From: Gammaproteobacteria bacterium
GTDB lineage: Bacteria > Pseudomonadota > Gammaproteobacteria > Pseudomonadales > Azotimanducaceae
DNA length: 64,000 nucleotides
NCBI GenBank assembly: GCA_021773565.1
Contig: JAJFJZ010000013.1
Location: 62,001-126,000, forward strand
Direction: 5' to 3'
In this document: one piece after another, positions 9,060 through 18,788 of the stretch
Position numbering within the stretch: position 1 is the stretch's first letter
Layout: the number at the start of each line of letters is the position of its first letter
Notes under the pieces: model-generated
What the model saw: only the letters and a program-made list of their open reading frames with translations
The model's database searches: none
Told to the model about the DNA's origin: nothing
Program-made: the position numbers and the translations under genes

Positions 9060-10736
9060 ATGACCCGGCACCATAACCACGATGTCCTGATAATAGGAAG
9101 CGGTGCAGCAGGACTCGCTGCAGCCTTGCATATTGCAGATAGAGGGCACAGCGTTGCTGTTCTGTCCAAAAACGCTATAAATAGCGGATCAACCCAATTT
9201 GCCCAGGGTGGTATCGCGGCGGCCGTGGAGCAAACTGACTCAAAGGCAAATCACATACGTGACACACTTGTTGCCGGCGCGGGTCTGTGTGATGTCGACG
9301 CGGTAAGCAATATAATCAATCGCTCAAGCGAAGTCATTGAGCAGTTGATCGCCTGGGGAGTGAATTTCGATAAAAATCCTTCATTGGACGACTACCACCT
9401 GACCAAGGAGGGTGGGCACAGCTTCAGACGGGTTCTACATGTCGCGGACAGTACAGGTAACGCTGTTTCTGCTGCGCTGGAACGCAATGCATCCCAGCGT
9501 AAAAATCTCGAACTGTTTACCCATCATGTCGCTATAGACTTGATAAGTCGGCCTCAGATCCCCGGTATGACCATCGATGGCAATAATGCCCGTCACTGCA
9601 TCGGGGCATACGTTTACGACATCAGACAAGGTGGTGTTGAAATATTTGAAGCAAGGCACATAATTCTGGCTACCGGAGGAGCCAGCAAAGTATATCTCTA
9701 TACCAGTAATCCAGACGGATCGACGGGAGACGGAATAGCTATGGCCTGGCGCGCCGGATGTCGCGTTTCAAATATGGAATTTAACCAGTTTCATCCAACC
9801 TGTCTCTATCATCCTCATGCTAAATCCTTCCTAATCTCAGAAGCTGTTCGCGGCGAGGGAGGAATTCTTTTACTTCCAGATGGCACCCGGTTTATGCAAA
9901 AATTCGATAACCGCCTGGAGCTTGCTCCACGGGATATTGTGGCACGGGCTATCGATCATGAAATGAAACGTCTTGGCGTTGACTGCCTTTATCTGGACAT
10001 CAGTCACAAACCAGCGGCTCAGATCGAAAACCATTTTCCCACTATTAAATCGCGCTGTCTCGAACTTGGAATCGACATTACAAAAGAACCAATGCCTGTG
10101 GTTCCTGCCGCTCACTATACCTGCGGAGGCGTCATCGTTGATCAAAACGGCCTAACTGATTTACCAGGTTTATACGCCATTGGAGAAACAAGTAGCACTG
10201 GTCTGCATGGTGCAAATCGACTGGCAAGTAACTCAATTCTGGAATGCCTGGTATATGCCAAACTTGTTAGCGAGACAATAGATACGCAACTTAACCAAAC
10301 CACGCAACCGGAACACCACCTGGTTAAGAGAGAAGCAAAAACGATTGCGGCATGGGATGAAAGCCGCGTGACCGATTCTGATGAAGATGTAGTGCTTTCT
10401 CACAATTGGGACGAATTGAGACGCTTCATGTGGGATTACGTAGGAATAGTAAGAACTGACAAGCGCCTGGAGCGGGCAATGCACAGAATTTTATTGCTGA
10501 AGCAGGAGGTGCATGACTACTATAGCAACTATAAAGTCGGTAACGACCTTATAGAATTGCGCAACCTGATACAGGTAGCAGAATTGATAGTTAAGTCAGC
10601 CAGGATGCGTAAGGAAAGCCGTGGTCTGCATTTCACCCGCGACTACCCTAACAAAATTGATCCTCCTGTTGATTCTATTCTTACACCAGCTAGCAAAGAT
10701 CCGCTGGATGTTTTCATTCGACAACGCAGGGCCTAG
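9060..10736 (+). CDS. nadB: L-aspartate oxidase
   Basis: A 558-residue flavoprotein oxidising L-aspartate to iminoaspartate, the first step of NAD synthesis. The FAD-binding [11 protein letters not shown] motif is at residues 13-23. [11 protein letters not shown] and HYTCGGV belong to the succinate dehydrogenase/fumarate reductase flavoprotein fold. The C-terminal helical domain (residues ~430-540) is complete. ATG start at 9060. It is divergent from rpoE, the arrangement found in Pseudomonas. Its stop lies only 11 bases from the stop of the convergent ygfX-like gene. Confidence 0.97.
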   Translation: MTRHHNHDVLIIGSGAAGLAAALHIADRGHSVAVLSKNAINSGSTQFAQGGIAAAVEQTDSKANHIRDTLVAGAGLCDVDAVSNIINRSSEVIEQLIAWGVNFDKNPSLDDYHLTKEGGHSFRRVLHVADSTGNAVSAALERNASQRKNLELFTHHVAIDLISRPQIPGMTIDGNNARHCIGAYVYDIRQGGVEIFEARHIILATGGASKVYLYTSNPDGSTGDGIAMAWRAGCRVSNMEFNQFHPTCLYHPHAKSFLISEAVRGEGGILLLPDGTRFMQKFDNRLELAPRDIVARAIDHEMKRLGVDCLYLDISHKPAAQIENHFPTIKSRCLELGIDITKEPMPVVPAAHYTCGGVIVDQNGLTDLPGLYAIGETSSTGLHGANRLASNSILECLVYAKLVSETIDTQLNQTTQPEHHLVKREAKTIAAWDESRVTDSDEDVVLSHNWDELRRFMWDYVGIVRTDKRLERAMHRILLLKQEVHDYYSNYKVGNDLIELRNLIQVAELIVKSARMRKESRGLHFTRDYPNKIDPPVDSILTPASKDPLDVFIRQRRA

Positions 10737-10747
10737 CGTGCCTATAT

Positions 10748-11194
10748 TCACGATTGTAGAACCCGAAGCAGGTGACTGTAGTCCAATGCTGTAGTTTCAG
10801 CGGCGTAGATCCACTGTTTGCCGTTGAAAGGCGGCGGCACTGGTTCGTCAGTATCACCTTCTATTCCAAGCAGAGCACAGTATCTGCAATGCCACAACAA
10901 ACGTACTTTTTTTATCGGCAATGCAAGATTCACTTCCGCACAACCAAAGGCAGTAAATTGGTGTTCAACCGCACTATAGTTTAGATGGCAAGTGACACCT
11001 ACCCATTTGATTCCACTTTGAATCGTGTTAAAAATAAATAGTGCAGAAAGAGCTAACCCGGATATGACCAAGTGGGGGTATTGCTGCAGGTAGGTACACA
11101 TACACAGGCAGGCAAATAGATATGCACTTAACTCTGCCATCAATGCACGACAACTAATCCGCCAGCACACTAACTCGATCGAGTGCTGTTCCAC
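10748..11194 (-). CDS. YgfX/CptA-like membrane protein
   Basis: A 148-residue protein with two closely spaced hydrophobic helices (about 17-36 and 43-60) followed by a soluble ~85-residue tail, the layout of the YgfX (CptA) family. YgfX is encoded with SdhE in many gammaproteobacteria and was reported in E. coli as an inhibitor of cytoskeletal proteins; whether it is a toxin here is unknown. The GTG start at 11194 lies inside the end of sdhE (25-base overlap), so the two are translationally coupled. Sequence similarity alone is weak; the call leans on topology and the sdhE partner. Confidence 0.7.
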   Translation of the reverse strand: MEQHSIELVCWRISCRALMAELSAYLFACLCMCTYLQQYPHLVISGLALSALFIFNTIQSGIKWVGVTCHLNYSAVEHQFTAFGCAEVNLALPIKKVRLLWHCRYCALLGIEGDTDEPVPPPFNGKQWIYAAETTALDYSHLLRVLQS

Positions 11195-11466
11195 CTGCGA
11201 ATAAGCTCAACTATATCCCGCAAGACAAGATCTTCCGGCGTTGAGTGTGCGTTCAGCCAGCTCAGTATATCCGGGTCTTCACAACTCAATAGTGTTTCGT
11301 ACGCCAACTGCCTGGTAATATCCAGGCTGGCATAACATTCCGCTAAAAATGGTGGGAGTAATAAATCAAGCTCGAGTAAACCACGCCGGCTTCGCCAATA
11401 GAGTTTCTTGAGATGGGCCTCATTTAACGCGGTTTTTTCTGATGAATTACACATAGTACTCGACAC
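11170..11466 (-). CDS. sdhE: FAD assembly factor SdhE
   Basis: A 98-residue small helical protein that promotes covalent attachment of FAD to succinate dehydrogenase flavoprotein. The family signature RRGLLELD (RGxxE) is at about residues 27-34, followed by LLSCEDPDILSWL, typical of SdhE. The listed GTG start at 11466 adds four residues; an ATG at 11454 is the alternative and gives a length closer to E. coli SdhE (88). The stop overlaps the start of the ygfX-like gene. It is divergent from ygfZ, another flavin/Fe-S-related gene. Confidence 0.9.
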   Translation of the reverse strand: MSSTMCNSSEKTALNEAHLKKLYWRSRRGLLELDLLLPPFLAECYASLDITRQLAYETLLSCEDPDILSWLNAHSTPEDLVLRDIVELIRRWNSTRSS

Positions 11467-11566
11467 TACCTAGTTAAAGGGTAAAAATCACGCCACTATT
11501 TCTTAATTGAGTGTAAGTATCATCGCGCACCTGCCCTGGACAGACAATACAACCTCACGGAATGAC

Positions 11567-12484
11567 ATGGTTTCGGAGTCAATCGAGCTGCACAAAACAA
11601 ACAATCTGGTATTTTTACCCGGTTTGCGTGTTCTGCAACTACAGGGTCCCGGCGCGGCGGAGTTTTTGCAGGGGTATGTTAGTTGTGACACAAAAAAGTT
11701 AAATTCCGAAAACCCATTATTCGGAGCGATGTGCGACATTAAGGGTCGTGTAATCGCCAGCTTTTATCTTATTGAAATAGACGAAATACCCAGCTTGTTA
11801 ACACATTCCGATACCGTTGAAAAAGTGCTGGACCACCTGGAAAAGTATCTGGTGTTTTCCAAATGCAAGATAGTAGATGTCAGCAATACATGCGTTATTC
11901 TCGGACGAATTCAAACTTCACCCATGGGCCCCCATCCCAGAAAACTGCATATCAGCAATCAGCCAGGATTTATCAGATTGTCACTGGACAAGGATGCACA
12001 ACGTCAAATCCTGATATGCGAACCCGAAAAAGCACAGCAGCTGTGGTCAACAGCAGATGCACACCCGGGAGAGCACGTCTGGCATTTGGCAGATCTTTAT
12101 TCCGGAATTATCCTGCCAGATTTAGGAAGCTCCGGCCTGCATCTTCCACAGTCACTGAACATGACCGCAGCAAACGAAGCCATAGATTTCAATAAGGGTT
12201 GTTACCTCGGTCAGGAAATAATTGCCCGAGTAGAACACCGTGGGGCTGTAAAGCGACACCTGGCAATTTATGCCTGGCAAGCAGGCCCGGATAATATACC
12301 CAAAGCAGGAGATGACATCACCAACTTCACGGGAAAAGTCCTGGGTAAGGTCTGCCAATGTGTTGTTAAATCGGCCGGAGAAGGATTATTGGCTGGCATA
12401 ATACGGCTTCCAGGCACCAATGAAACGCCTGAAAGCCACCGCGTGGGTAATACAACACTTATTCCAATTGACTATCAGGGTTGA
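11567..12484 (+). CDS. ygfZ: tRNA-modifying/Fe-S maintenance protein YgfZ
   Basis: Folate-binding protein of the YgfZ/GcvT family, needed for activity of some Fe-S enzymes such as MiaB. The defining motif KGCYLGQE is at residues 210-217 (counting from the ATG at 11567). The ATG at 11567 is preferred because it has GGAA upstream and leaves a 100-base divergent promoter region towards sdhE; an in-frame TTG at 11507 would add 20 residues. The gene ends 10 bases inside the end of the convergent protease gene, with no visible terminator between them. Confidence 0.92.
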   Translation: MVSESIELHKTNNLVFLPGLRVLQLQGPGAAEFLQGYVSCDTKKLNSENPLFGAMCDIKGRVIASFYLIEIDEIPSLLTHSDTVEKVLDHLEKYLVFSKCKIVDVSNTCVILGRIQTSPMGPHPRKLHISNQPGFIRLSLDKDAQRQILICEPEKAQQLWSTADAHPGEHVWHLADLYSGIILPDLGSSGLHLPQSLNMTAANEAIDFNKGCYLGQEIIARVEHRGAVKRHLAIYAWQAGPDNIPKAGDDITNFTGKVLGKVCQCVVKSAGEGLLAGIIRLPGTNETPESHRVGNTTLIPIDYQG

Positions 12485-13620
12485 GGGTATACGAGATTCA
12501 GGTCAGTTCTGCTCAACACATCCATGCCTAACAAGCCGTCAATACCGGGTACCGGTATTCGCATCCCCAGTACATAATGCTTTGATAACCGGACGTTGCC
12601 AATTAACAAGGATTCAACCAGATAAACAGGAGCATTCACCCGCCCCGATGCGGTACTTATCAACGCTGTTCTTCCGGTATTCGTTGCTCCAGCCAATTCA
12701 AGCGCTCGAACATTTATGGTTGTAATGCTTGCTCCCGTATCAATCAATAATCGCAGTTTTTTGAAAGAATCGTCCGTTAATCCCGCGTGATTGTTTACAT
12801 ATGCATCCGTAACCAGATGACCATTCAATCTATAACTTGGAATGTCAGACCGCTGCAGCTCGATAGTCTCGGACAAATTCGCTACCCTTGGGAGAAACGA
12901 TGCATCGGATACTTCCTGAAGCAGGTCTTCGGCTTCCTGCAATGCACCGATTCGTATCTTTGATTTCGCCAGTGCTACCCTGTATGCGTCACTCTGCGGA
13001 TCCAGTCGTAATAACCACGTATAAAAAATAACCGATCGCAAGTCGTCATTTTCAGCCTGGAGCGCATCCCCGTGCCCCTGTACCAAAGCGTTGATTCGAC
13101 TCCGTATGCGAGTTACCTGATCATCTGAATCGGGAAACTCAAGTATTTTGTAAAGCGAACGAATAGCTTGCTCGGATTCACTGTTCTTTAGATAAAAATC
13201 AGCCAGAATCTTTCTTACCCCATTGTCATATATATACTCATCCAGATAGGCATTAGTAAAACGAATCAGCGCGTTTAGCCTGGAATCACTATGATCTTTG
13301 CGTACCGAGTCTTCCAGATTACTACGCACTTCCTGTTGCAGCAGCGCATGTGAATCTGCATCCAGTTGCGTTTCCAGTTTGACCAGCCGCGATAAAGCCT
13401 GATCAAATTTACCAAGCAGTATAAGTTCAGAAAGCGAATATTCATGATTCTGAACACCCGACTTTGCGGTATTAACCGCACTATTCGCCGCGTCCACGTC
13501 GTGCATTTCCAGAGACTGTGGTTGGGGTAAGGATACGAGGTAATAATCTCGAGTGCACCAGCCCACCAATAAACCTGCAACCAAGCCAGAAATGAACAAA
13601 CCCGTACCTATCCAGCGCAT
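12475..13620 (-). CDS. Membrane-anchored retropepsin-like aspartic protease with helical repeat region
   Basis: A 381-residue protein. A signal-anchor helix (about 5-21) is followed by a helical, TPR-like region (about 60-255). The C-terminal domain is a single-chain retropepsin unit: active-site LLIDTGASIT (292-300, Asp294) and the second family motif GIDGLLGMDVL (359-369). Such clan AA proteases act as homodimers. The substrate is unknown; the anchor suggests the catalytic domain is periplasmic. ATG start at 13620. Its 3' end overlaps ygfZ convergently, and ung lies 16 bases upstream on the same strand. Confidence 0.8.
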   Translation of the reverse strand: MRWIGTGLFISGLVAGLLVGWCTRDYYLVSLPQPQSLEMHDVDAANSAVNTAKSGVQNHEYSLSELILLGKFDQALSRLVKLETQLDADSHALLQQEVRSNLEDSVRKDHSDSRLNALIRFTNAYLDEYIYDNGVRKILADFYLKNSESEQAIRSLYKILEFPDSDDQVTRIRSRINALVQGHGDALQAENDDLRSVIFYTWLLRLDPQSDAYRVALAKSKIRIGALQEAEDLLQEVSDASFLPRVANLSETIELQRSDIPSYRLNGHLVTDAYVNNHAGLTDDSFKKLRLLIDTGASITTINVRALELAGATNTGRTALISTASGRVNAPVYLVESLLIGNVRLSKHYVLGMRIPVPGIDGLLGMDVLSRTDLNLVYPQP

Positions 13621-13636
13621 AGGGGCTTTTCCAAAA

Positions 13637-14332
13637 TCAATTTACCAATGACCAATCGATCTCCCGGTGGCCATGCTGCCTTAGATAGGTATTTGTACGT
13701 GAAAAATGTTGGCATCCAAAAAAACCCCTGTGTGCGGAAAGCGGAGATGGGTGTGGTGAAGTTAATACCAGGTTTTTTTGTCTGTTAACAATGGAGCCTT
13801 TACGTTGCGCGTAACTGCCCCAAAGCAAATACACCACGCCCTCTCGGGAAGCGTTCAGGGTTTCAACAATCTTGTCGGTGAAACTTTCCCAACCTTTACC
13901 CTGATGTGAACCCGCTTTTTTATGTTCCACCGTAAGTACTGAATTTAGTAACAAAATGCCCTGCCTGGCCCAGGGCACCAGATTACATTGGTGTGCTGAA
14001 TAGACCGGAATTTTTACATCCTCATCAGTTCCAATCTCCTTAAATATATTCTTCAGCGAAGGAGGTGCTGAAACACCGGGGGGTACTGAAAAACATAAAC
14101 CGTGTGCCTGGCCCGGACCGTGGTAAGGATCCTGCCCAATGATTACGACCTTTACACGCTGTAGCGGGGTTAGATTAAGTGCAGCAAAAATATCCGAGCC
14201 CTTTGGATATATAATCTTTCCAGCATGTTTTTCCTGTAAGAGAAACTGCCGCAAAGCAATCATATACGGCTTTTCAAACTCTACCTCAAGATGTTCAAGC
14301 CAGGAATCATCCAGTTGTACAGAACGTGCCAT
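13637..14332 (-). CDS. ung: Uracil-DNA glycosylase
   Basis: Family 1 uracil-DNA glycosylase, removing uracil from DNA. The water-activating loop GQDPYHG is at residues 66-72 (Asp68) and the minor-groove loop [10 protein letters not shown] at 194-203. From the ATG at 14332 the protein has 231 residues, close to E. coli Ung (229), with GAGG upstream. A longer reading frame back to 14404 would overlap lysS by 41 bases and has no homology support. It follows lysS by 31 bases and precedes the aspartic protease gene. Confidence 0.97.
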   Translation of the reverse strand: MARSVQLDDSWLEHLEVEFEKPYMIALRQFLLQEKHAGKIIYPKGSDIFAALNLTPLQRVKVVIIGQDPYHGPGQAHGLCFSVPPGVSAPPSLKNIFKEIGTDEDVKIPVYSAHQCNLVPWARQGILLLNSVLTVEHKKAGSHQGKGWESFTDKIVETLNASREGVVYLLWGSYAQRKGSIVNRQKNLVLTSPHPSPLSAHRGFFGCQHFSRTNTYLRQHGHREIDWSLVN

Positions 14333-14363
14333 GCAAGCCCTCTTCACACATATGACGAAATAA

Positions 14364-15860
14364 TTACGACTCTCGCGGCCGCATATGGGGAAACAGGATA
14401 ACATCCCGAATAGAGGCTGTGTTCGTCAGCAGCATTACCAGCCGATCTATTCCCAGCCCCTCTCCGGCAGTCGGTGGCAAGCCGTACTCCAGAGCCGTAA
14501 GGTAATCGTGATCGAAGCCCATAGCTTCCAGATCTCCTTGTGCTTTAAGATCTACCTGTGCCTGAAAACGTTGCGCCTGATCTTCCGAATCGTTCAGCTC
14601 AGAAAACCCGTTAGCAATCTCTCGCCCCATTGCAAACAGTTCAAATCTATCCGCTACATGAGGATTCGCGTCGTTTTTTCGGGACAGTGGAGATACTTCA
14701 ACAGGGTACTGTGTTATGAAAGTTGGCTTCATTAACCTGGCTTCCACAAATTCATCAAAAATTTCCATCTGTAATCGGCCAAGCCCCCAATCAGGATGCG
14801 TAGTAAGGTTTCTGTTCGTAAGGATAGCTCGCAGAACGGCTTCGTTAGCCAGCTCATCAGCGGTTATTTCAGTGTGTTTTTGAATCGACTCCAACACGGT
14901 GTATTGCTCAAACTCGTCAGAAAAATCCAGCGTGATATTTTCCTGCTCAACAATGGTTGAACCCAAAACCGATTTACACACGTACCGGATCATATCCTGG
15001 GTTAAGCTTATCAGCTCCGAGTAGTCACTGTAGGCCTGATAAAACTCAAGCATGGTAAATTCAGGATTATGGCGGGTAGAGAGTCCTTCATTTCTAAAAT
15101 TTCGATTAATTTCAAACACACGCTCAAAACCTCCTACTACCAGACGCTTGAGATTTAGTTCCGGCGCTACACGCAGGTACAAATCCAGATCCAGCGCATT
15201 GTGATGGGTCACAAAAGGCCTCGCAGTGGCACCACCAGGAATAATCTGCATCATTGGTGTTTCTACTTCCAGGTAATCTCTGGCGAGGAAAAATTCCCGC
15301 AATGATTGAATAACAGCACTGCGAATACGAAACAGTTTGCGAGACTCCTCGTTCATGATGAGATCAAGATATCGTTGTCTGGATCGGGTTTCCTGATCCT
15401 GCAAGCCATGAAACTTTTCGGGCAGTGGTTGCAGGGTTTTTGTTAACATTTCTATTCTGGTAGCTCTTACGCTTAACTCTCCCTTGTTGGTACGCATCAA
15501 CGTGCCCTCGACACCAACAATGTCCCCAAGATCCCACAGGTCTTTAAAAGCAGCATAATTAGCATCACCCACAACATCCATTCTCACATAACATTGCAAG
15601 CGGCCACTGGGATCCTGCAATGTTATAAATCCGGCTTTTCCCGCATCCCGGTGTAACATCATGCGCCCGGCCACGCTTACTTCAATGGGCGTTTCGGACA
15701 ACGCCTCCCTGTCAAAACCGGAATATTTTTCCTGCAGCTCACTTGCCAGTGCAGATCGCCGAAAGGAATTGGGAAAGGCCGGGTATTCTGCATTTGAGGC
15801 TGCCCGAATACGATCAAGCTTCTCACGCCGATTACGCACAATTTCATGTTCTTCTGACAT
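14364..15860 (-). CDS. lysS: Lysyl-tRNA synthetase, class II
   Basis: A 498-residue class II LysRS. An N-terminal OB-fold anticodon-binding domain (about 60-170) is followed by the catalytic domain with motif 2 ([20 protein letters not shown]) and motif 3 ([13 protein letters not shown]) near the C-terminus. It charges tRNA-Lys in the cytoplasm. The ATG at 15860 is one base after the prfB stop, the prfB-lysS operon seen across gammaproteobacteria, so translation is probably coupled. ung follows. Confidence 0.98.
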   Translation of the reverse strand: MSEEHEIVRNRREKLDRIRAASNAEYPAFPNSFRRSALASELQEKYSGFDREALSETPIEVSVAGRMMLHRDAGKAGFITLQDPSGRLQCYVRMDVVGDANYAAFKDLWDLGDIVGVEGTLMRTNKGELSVRATRIEMLTKTLQPLPEKFHGLQDQETRSRQRYLDLIMNEESRKLFRIRSAVIQSLREFFLARDYLEVETPMMQIIPGGATARPFVTHHNALDLDLYLRVAPELNLKRLVVGGFERVFEINRNFRNEGLSTRHNPEFTMLEFYQAYSDYSELISLTQDMIRYVCKSVLGSTIVEQENITLDFSDEFEQYTVLESIQKHTEITADELANEAVLRAILTNRNLTTHPDWGLGRLQMEIFDEFVEARLMKPTFITQYPVEVSPLSRKNDANPHVADRFELFAMGREIANGFSELNDSEDQAQRFQAQVDLKAQGDLEAMGFDHDYLTALEYGLPPTAGEGLGIDRLVMLLTNTASIRDVILFPHMRPRES

Positions 15861-15861
15861 A

Positions 15862-16960
15862 CTAGAATCCTGCTTTTAAACTTGCTTCAATAAAACTGTC
15901 AATGTCACCGTCCAGCACGTTACCCGTATCTGTGCGTTCTATATTAGTTCGCAAATCTTTGACCCGCGACTGATCCAGGACATAGGAACGGATCTGACTA
16001 CCCCAACCTATATCCGCCTTGTTGTCTTCAATAATTTGCTGCTCACTTCTACGGGTTTGTAGTTCCAACTCATACAATTTTGCCCTTAGTTGTTTGTAGG
16101 CATTATCCTTGTTCTGATGTTGGGAGCGCTCACTCTGGCATTGCACTACCACGTTCGTCGGCAAGTGTGTTAGACGAACAGCCGAATCTGTTCGATTCAC
16201 ATGTTGCCCACCTGCACCACTGGCTCGATAAGTGTCTACCCTAACGTCGCCAGGGTTTATATCTATTTCTATATCATCATCTATTTCAGGGGAAACAAAA
16301 ACCGAAGCAAATGAAGTGTGGCGCCTGCTCCCGGAATCAAAAGGTGACTTTCTGACAAGACGGTGTACCCCTGTTTCTGTTCTCAGCCATCCAAACACGT
16401 ATTCACCACTAAAGCGTATAGACGCGCTCTTGATCCCCGCTATATCTCCCGCGGAATATTCCATCAATTCAGTTTCGAAACTGTGTTTTTCTCCCCAACG
16501 AAGATACATGCGCAATAACATCTCGGCCCAGTCCTGAGCTTCTGTGCCGCCCGATCCGCTTTGAATATCCATATACGCGTTATTCTCATCCATTTCACCA
16601 TCAAACATGCGCCGAAACTCAAGACCCGCCAGCCGCACATCAAGCAGTTTTATGTCTGATTCAACCGCATCCAGAGTTTCCTGGTCCTTCTCCTCGAAAG
16701 CCAGTTCCACCAGTTCGTTAGCATCTTCTACGCCCTGTACTACGGTTTCCACAGTATTAATAGTACGATCGAGCATGGAACGCTCGCGGTTAAGCTTTTG
16801 GGCGTTCTCCGCATCATCCCAAACATTGGGTGCTGACAGGTGCAGTTCTACCTCCTCCAGACGATTTTTTAACTCATCCAGGTCAAAGATACCCCCGAAG
16901 CAAGGCTGCCCGCTGGCTCAGTAATTTTAGCTGCTCTCTTAATGTGGTAATTTCCGCCAT
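15862..16960 (-). CDS. prfB: Peptide chain release factor 2, programmed +1 frameshift
   Basis: RF2 terminates translation at UGA and UAA. Translation starts at ATG 16960, runs 25 codons to CTT, then meets an in-frame TGA (16885-16883); a +1 shift onto GAC continues for 340 residues to 15862, giving 365 in total, the same length as E. coli RF2. The stop-recognition tripeptide SPF lies in [14 protein letters not shown] and the catalytic GGQ in [14 protein letters not shown]. It sits between recJ (39 bases upstream) and lysS (1 base downstream). The frameshift is genuine regulation, not a pseudogene. Confidence 0.98.
16882..16897 (-). promoter_or_regulatory. prfB: RF2 autoregulatory +1 frameshift site
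   Basis: On the minus strand the bases read CGGGGGTATCTTTGAC: an internal Shine-Dalgarno-like G-run, slippery CTT, then TGA C at codon 26. This matches the E. coli prfB site in spacing and in the poor-termination context of TGA followed by C. Low RF2 favours the shift, so RF2 controls its own synthesis. Confidence 0.97.
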
Positions 16961-16999
16961 TATTTGTCCTGTCAAAAATCATTCATTTAAGTTAATCAA

Positions 17000-18760
17000 C
17001 TAATCTACAATCTCAATATGATCAACCATCAGTTGCAGAGTGACCTGGTTTTGATAATCGTTTTCGGACAATTTATAGACCACTCTAACCATTATTATGT
17101 CGTCCTCCGGACCACCTGCGCCGAACTTGCGCCTGACAAGCGGTGCTTGCCTGAATGCGATCGCATCAACCAGACAATTGCCCATTTTCAGACTCATTTT
17201 CAAATGATGCTCGCCAACCACCCGCTGGTCTACCAGCTGAAAAGTTCCTTCAAACAGGGGCTCTGGAAACGCCTGCCCCCACGGACCACTTCGCCCCAAT
17301 AATCGTGCCGTATCCAATTCCAGTTGGGAAGCTTCGAGACAGCCGTCTGTCATGATTGTACCTTGCAGATCAGTCTCGCTAACCCAACGGGAAATCTCTT
17401 TATTGAAAGCATTTGCGAACCGGGAATAATGAATTTGTCTCAGACTCAGTCCCGCGGCCATTGCATGGCCACCAAATTTTCCGATCAACCCGGGGTAACG
17501 GCATGCAATGGCGTCAAGAACATCCCGAATATGCACTCCCGGAATGGAACGCGCGCTACCCTTTAACTCATCAACACCGGATTCTGCAAATGCTATTACC
17601 GGGCGATGAAACTTTTCCCTGATTCGACCAGCTACAATTCCAATAACACCCTGATGCCAACTCTCGTCAAACAAACATATCCCCAAGTCAATCTTGTCTG
17701 ACGCCTGCTGTTTGTTCACCGATGCCACTACAAGCAACTCTGCATCTTCCGTCATCACCTGCTCAATTTCCCTGCGCGCCACGTTAAGCTGATTGAGTGC
17801 CGCCGCCAATTTTCTGGCTTTCGCCAGATCTGTGCTTAACAGGCACTGAATGCCCAAACTCATATCGTCCAATCGCCCTGCTGCATTTAAACGAGGGCCA
17901 ACTGCAAAGGCCAGATCCTGTGCGTTCAGAACCGTCGGGTCTCTTCTGGCAATTTCGCATATGGCCCGAATACCGGGACGACCCACGCCCGCCCGGATAC
18001 GTTTTAGTCCTGCCTGTACAAGGATGCGATTATTCTGGTCAAGAGGAACCACATCTGCGATGGTACCAAGAGCCACCAAATCAAGAAACTGCGCCATATT
18101 AGGTTTAGCTATACCATTGTTTTCAAACCACTTTTCTGCAACAAGCTGGCTGCGTACCAGACTAAGCAGATAGAAAATTACGCCTACACCCGCAAGCGCT
18201 TTACTGGGAAAACCACAACCTGGTTGATTTGGATTGACGATGGCTGCCGCTTCGGGTAATTCCTTTCCAGCCAGATGGTGATCGGTAATCACCACCTCCA
18301 TTCCGGCAGAATTAGCGGCCGCCACACCCTCAATACTGGAAATTCCATTGTCGACAGTAATGAGCACCTCTGCGTCTTTTGCCAGTGCGACAATTTCAGG
18401 CGTGAGCCCATATCCAAACTGAAATCTGTTTGGTACTAAATAGGATACCTGTCTGGCACCAAAAGCCCTGAGAGCACTTACACTCAATGCACTGGCAGTG
18501 GCACCATCACAATCAAAGTCACCAACAATAACGATACGTTTGTTATCGCGTATTGCGCTGCTGACGATATCAGCTGCTTTCTTCACCCCTAGCAGATCTG
18601 TTGGTCGCAAAAGATTTGCCAGGGACAAATCCAGGTCGGCTGCTTTTGATATCCCGCGGGCCGAAAAGATTCGCGCTAGCAAGGGCTGCAATTCCAAGGC
18701 AAGATTAGCCTCACTGGCACCACGTGGACGCTGTACGATACGTATTGAGTTTTCTTTCAT
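17000..18760 (-). CDS. recJ: Single-stranded-DNA-specific exonuclease RecJ
   Basis: A 586-residue DHH-family 5'-3' ssDNA exonuclease of the RecF repair and mismatch-repair pathways. Metal-binding motifs are DFDCDGA (81-87), VDNG (136-139) and TDHH (159-162); the DHHA1 and OB regions follow. The ATG at 18760 aligns with the E. coli start; the frame stays open to a TTG at 18826, which would overlap hom by 38 bases and is less likely. It lies 28 bases after hom and 39 before prfB. Confidence 0.96.
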   Translation of the reverse strand: MKENSIRIVQRPRGASEANLALELQPLLARIFSARGISKAADLDLSLANLLRPTDLLGVKKAADIVSSAIRDNKRIVIVGDFDCDGATASALSVSALRAFGARQVSYLVPNRFQFGYGLTPEIVALAKDAEVLITVDNGISSIEGVAAANSAGMEVVITDHHLAGKELPEAAAIVNPNQPGCGFPSKALAGVGVIFYLLSLVRSQLVAEKWFENNGIAKPNMAQFLDLVALGTIADVVPLDQNNRILVQAGLKRIRAGVGRPGIRAICEIARRDPTVLNAQDLAFAVGPRLNAAGRLDDMSLGIQCLLSTDLAKARKLAAALNQLNVARREIEQVMTEDAELLVVASVNKQQASDKIDLGICLFDESWHQGVIGIVAGRIREKFHRPVIAFAESGVDELKGSARSIPGVHIRDVLDAIACRYPGLIGKFGGHAMAAGLSLRQIHYSRFANAFNKEISRWVSETDLQGTIMTDGCLEASQLELDTARLLGRSGPWGQAFPEPLFEGTFQLVDQRVVGEHHLKMSLKMGNCLVDAIAFRQAPLVRRKFGAGGPEDDIIMVRVVYKLSENDYQNQVTLQLMVDHIEIVD

Positions 18761-18788
18761 CAACAATTCACCAACGTGCTGACATGGT

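Noticed and set aside
15862-16960. prfB as a frameshifted pseudogene
   Set aside because: The in-frame TGA lies at codon 26 in the exact RF2 programmed frameshift context, and the combined length equals that of normal RF2.
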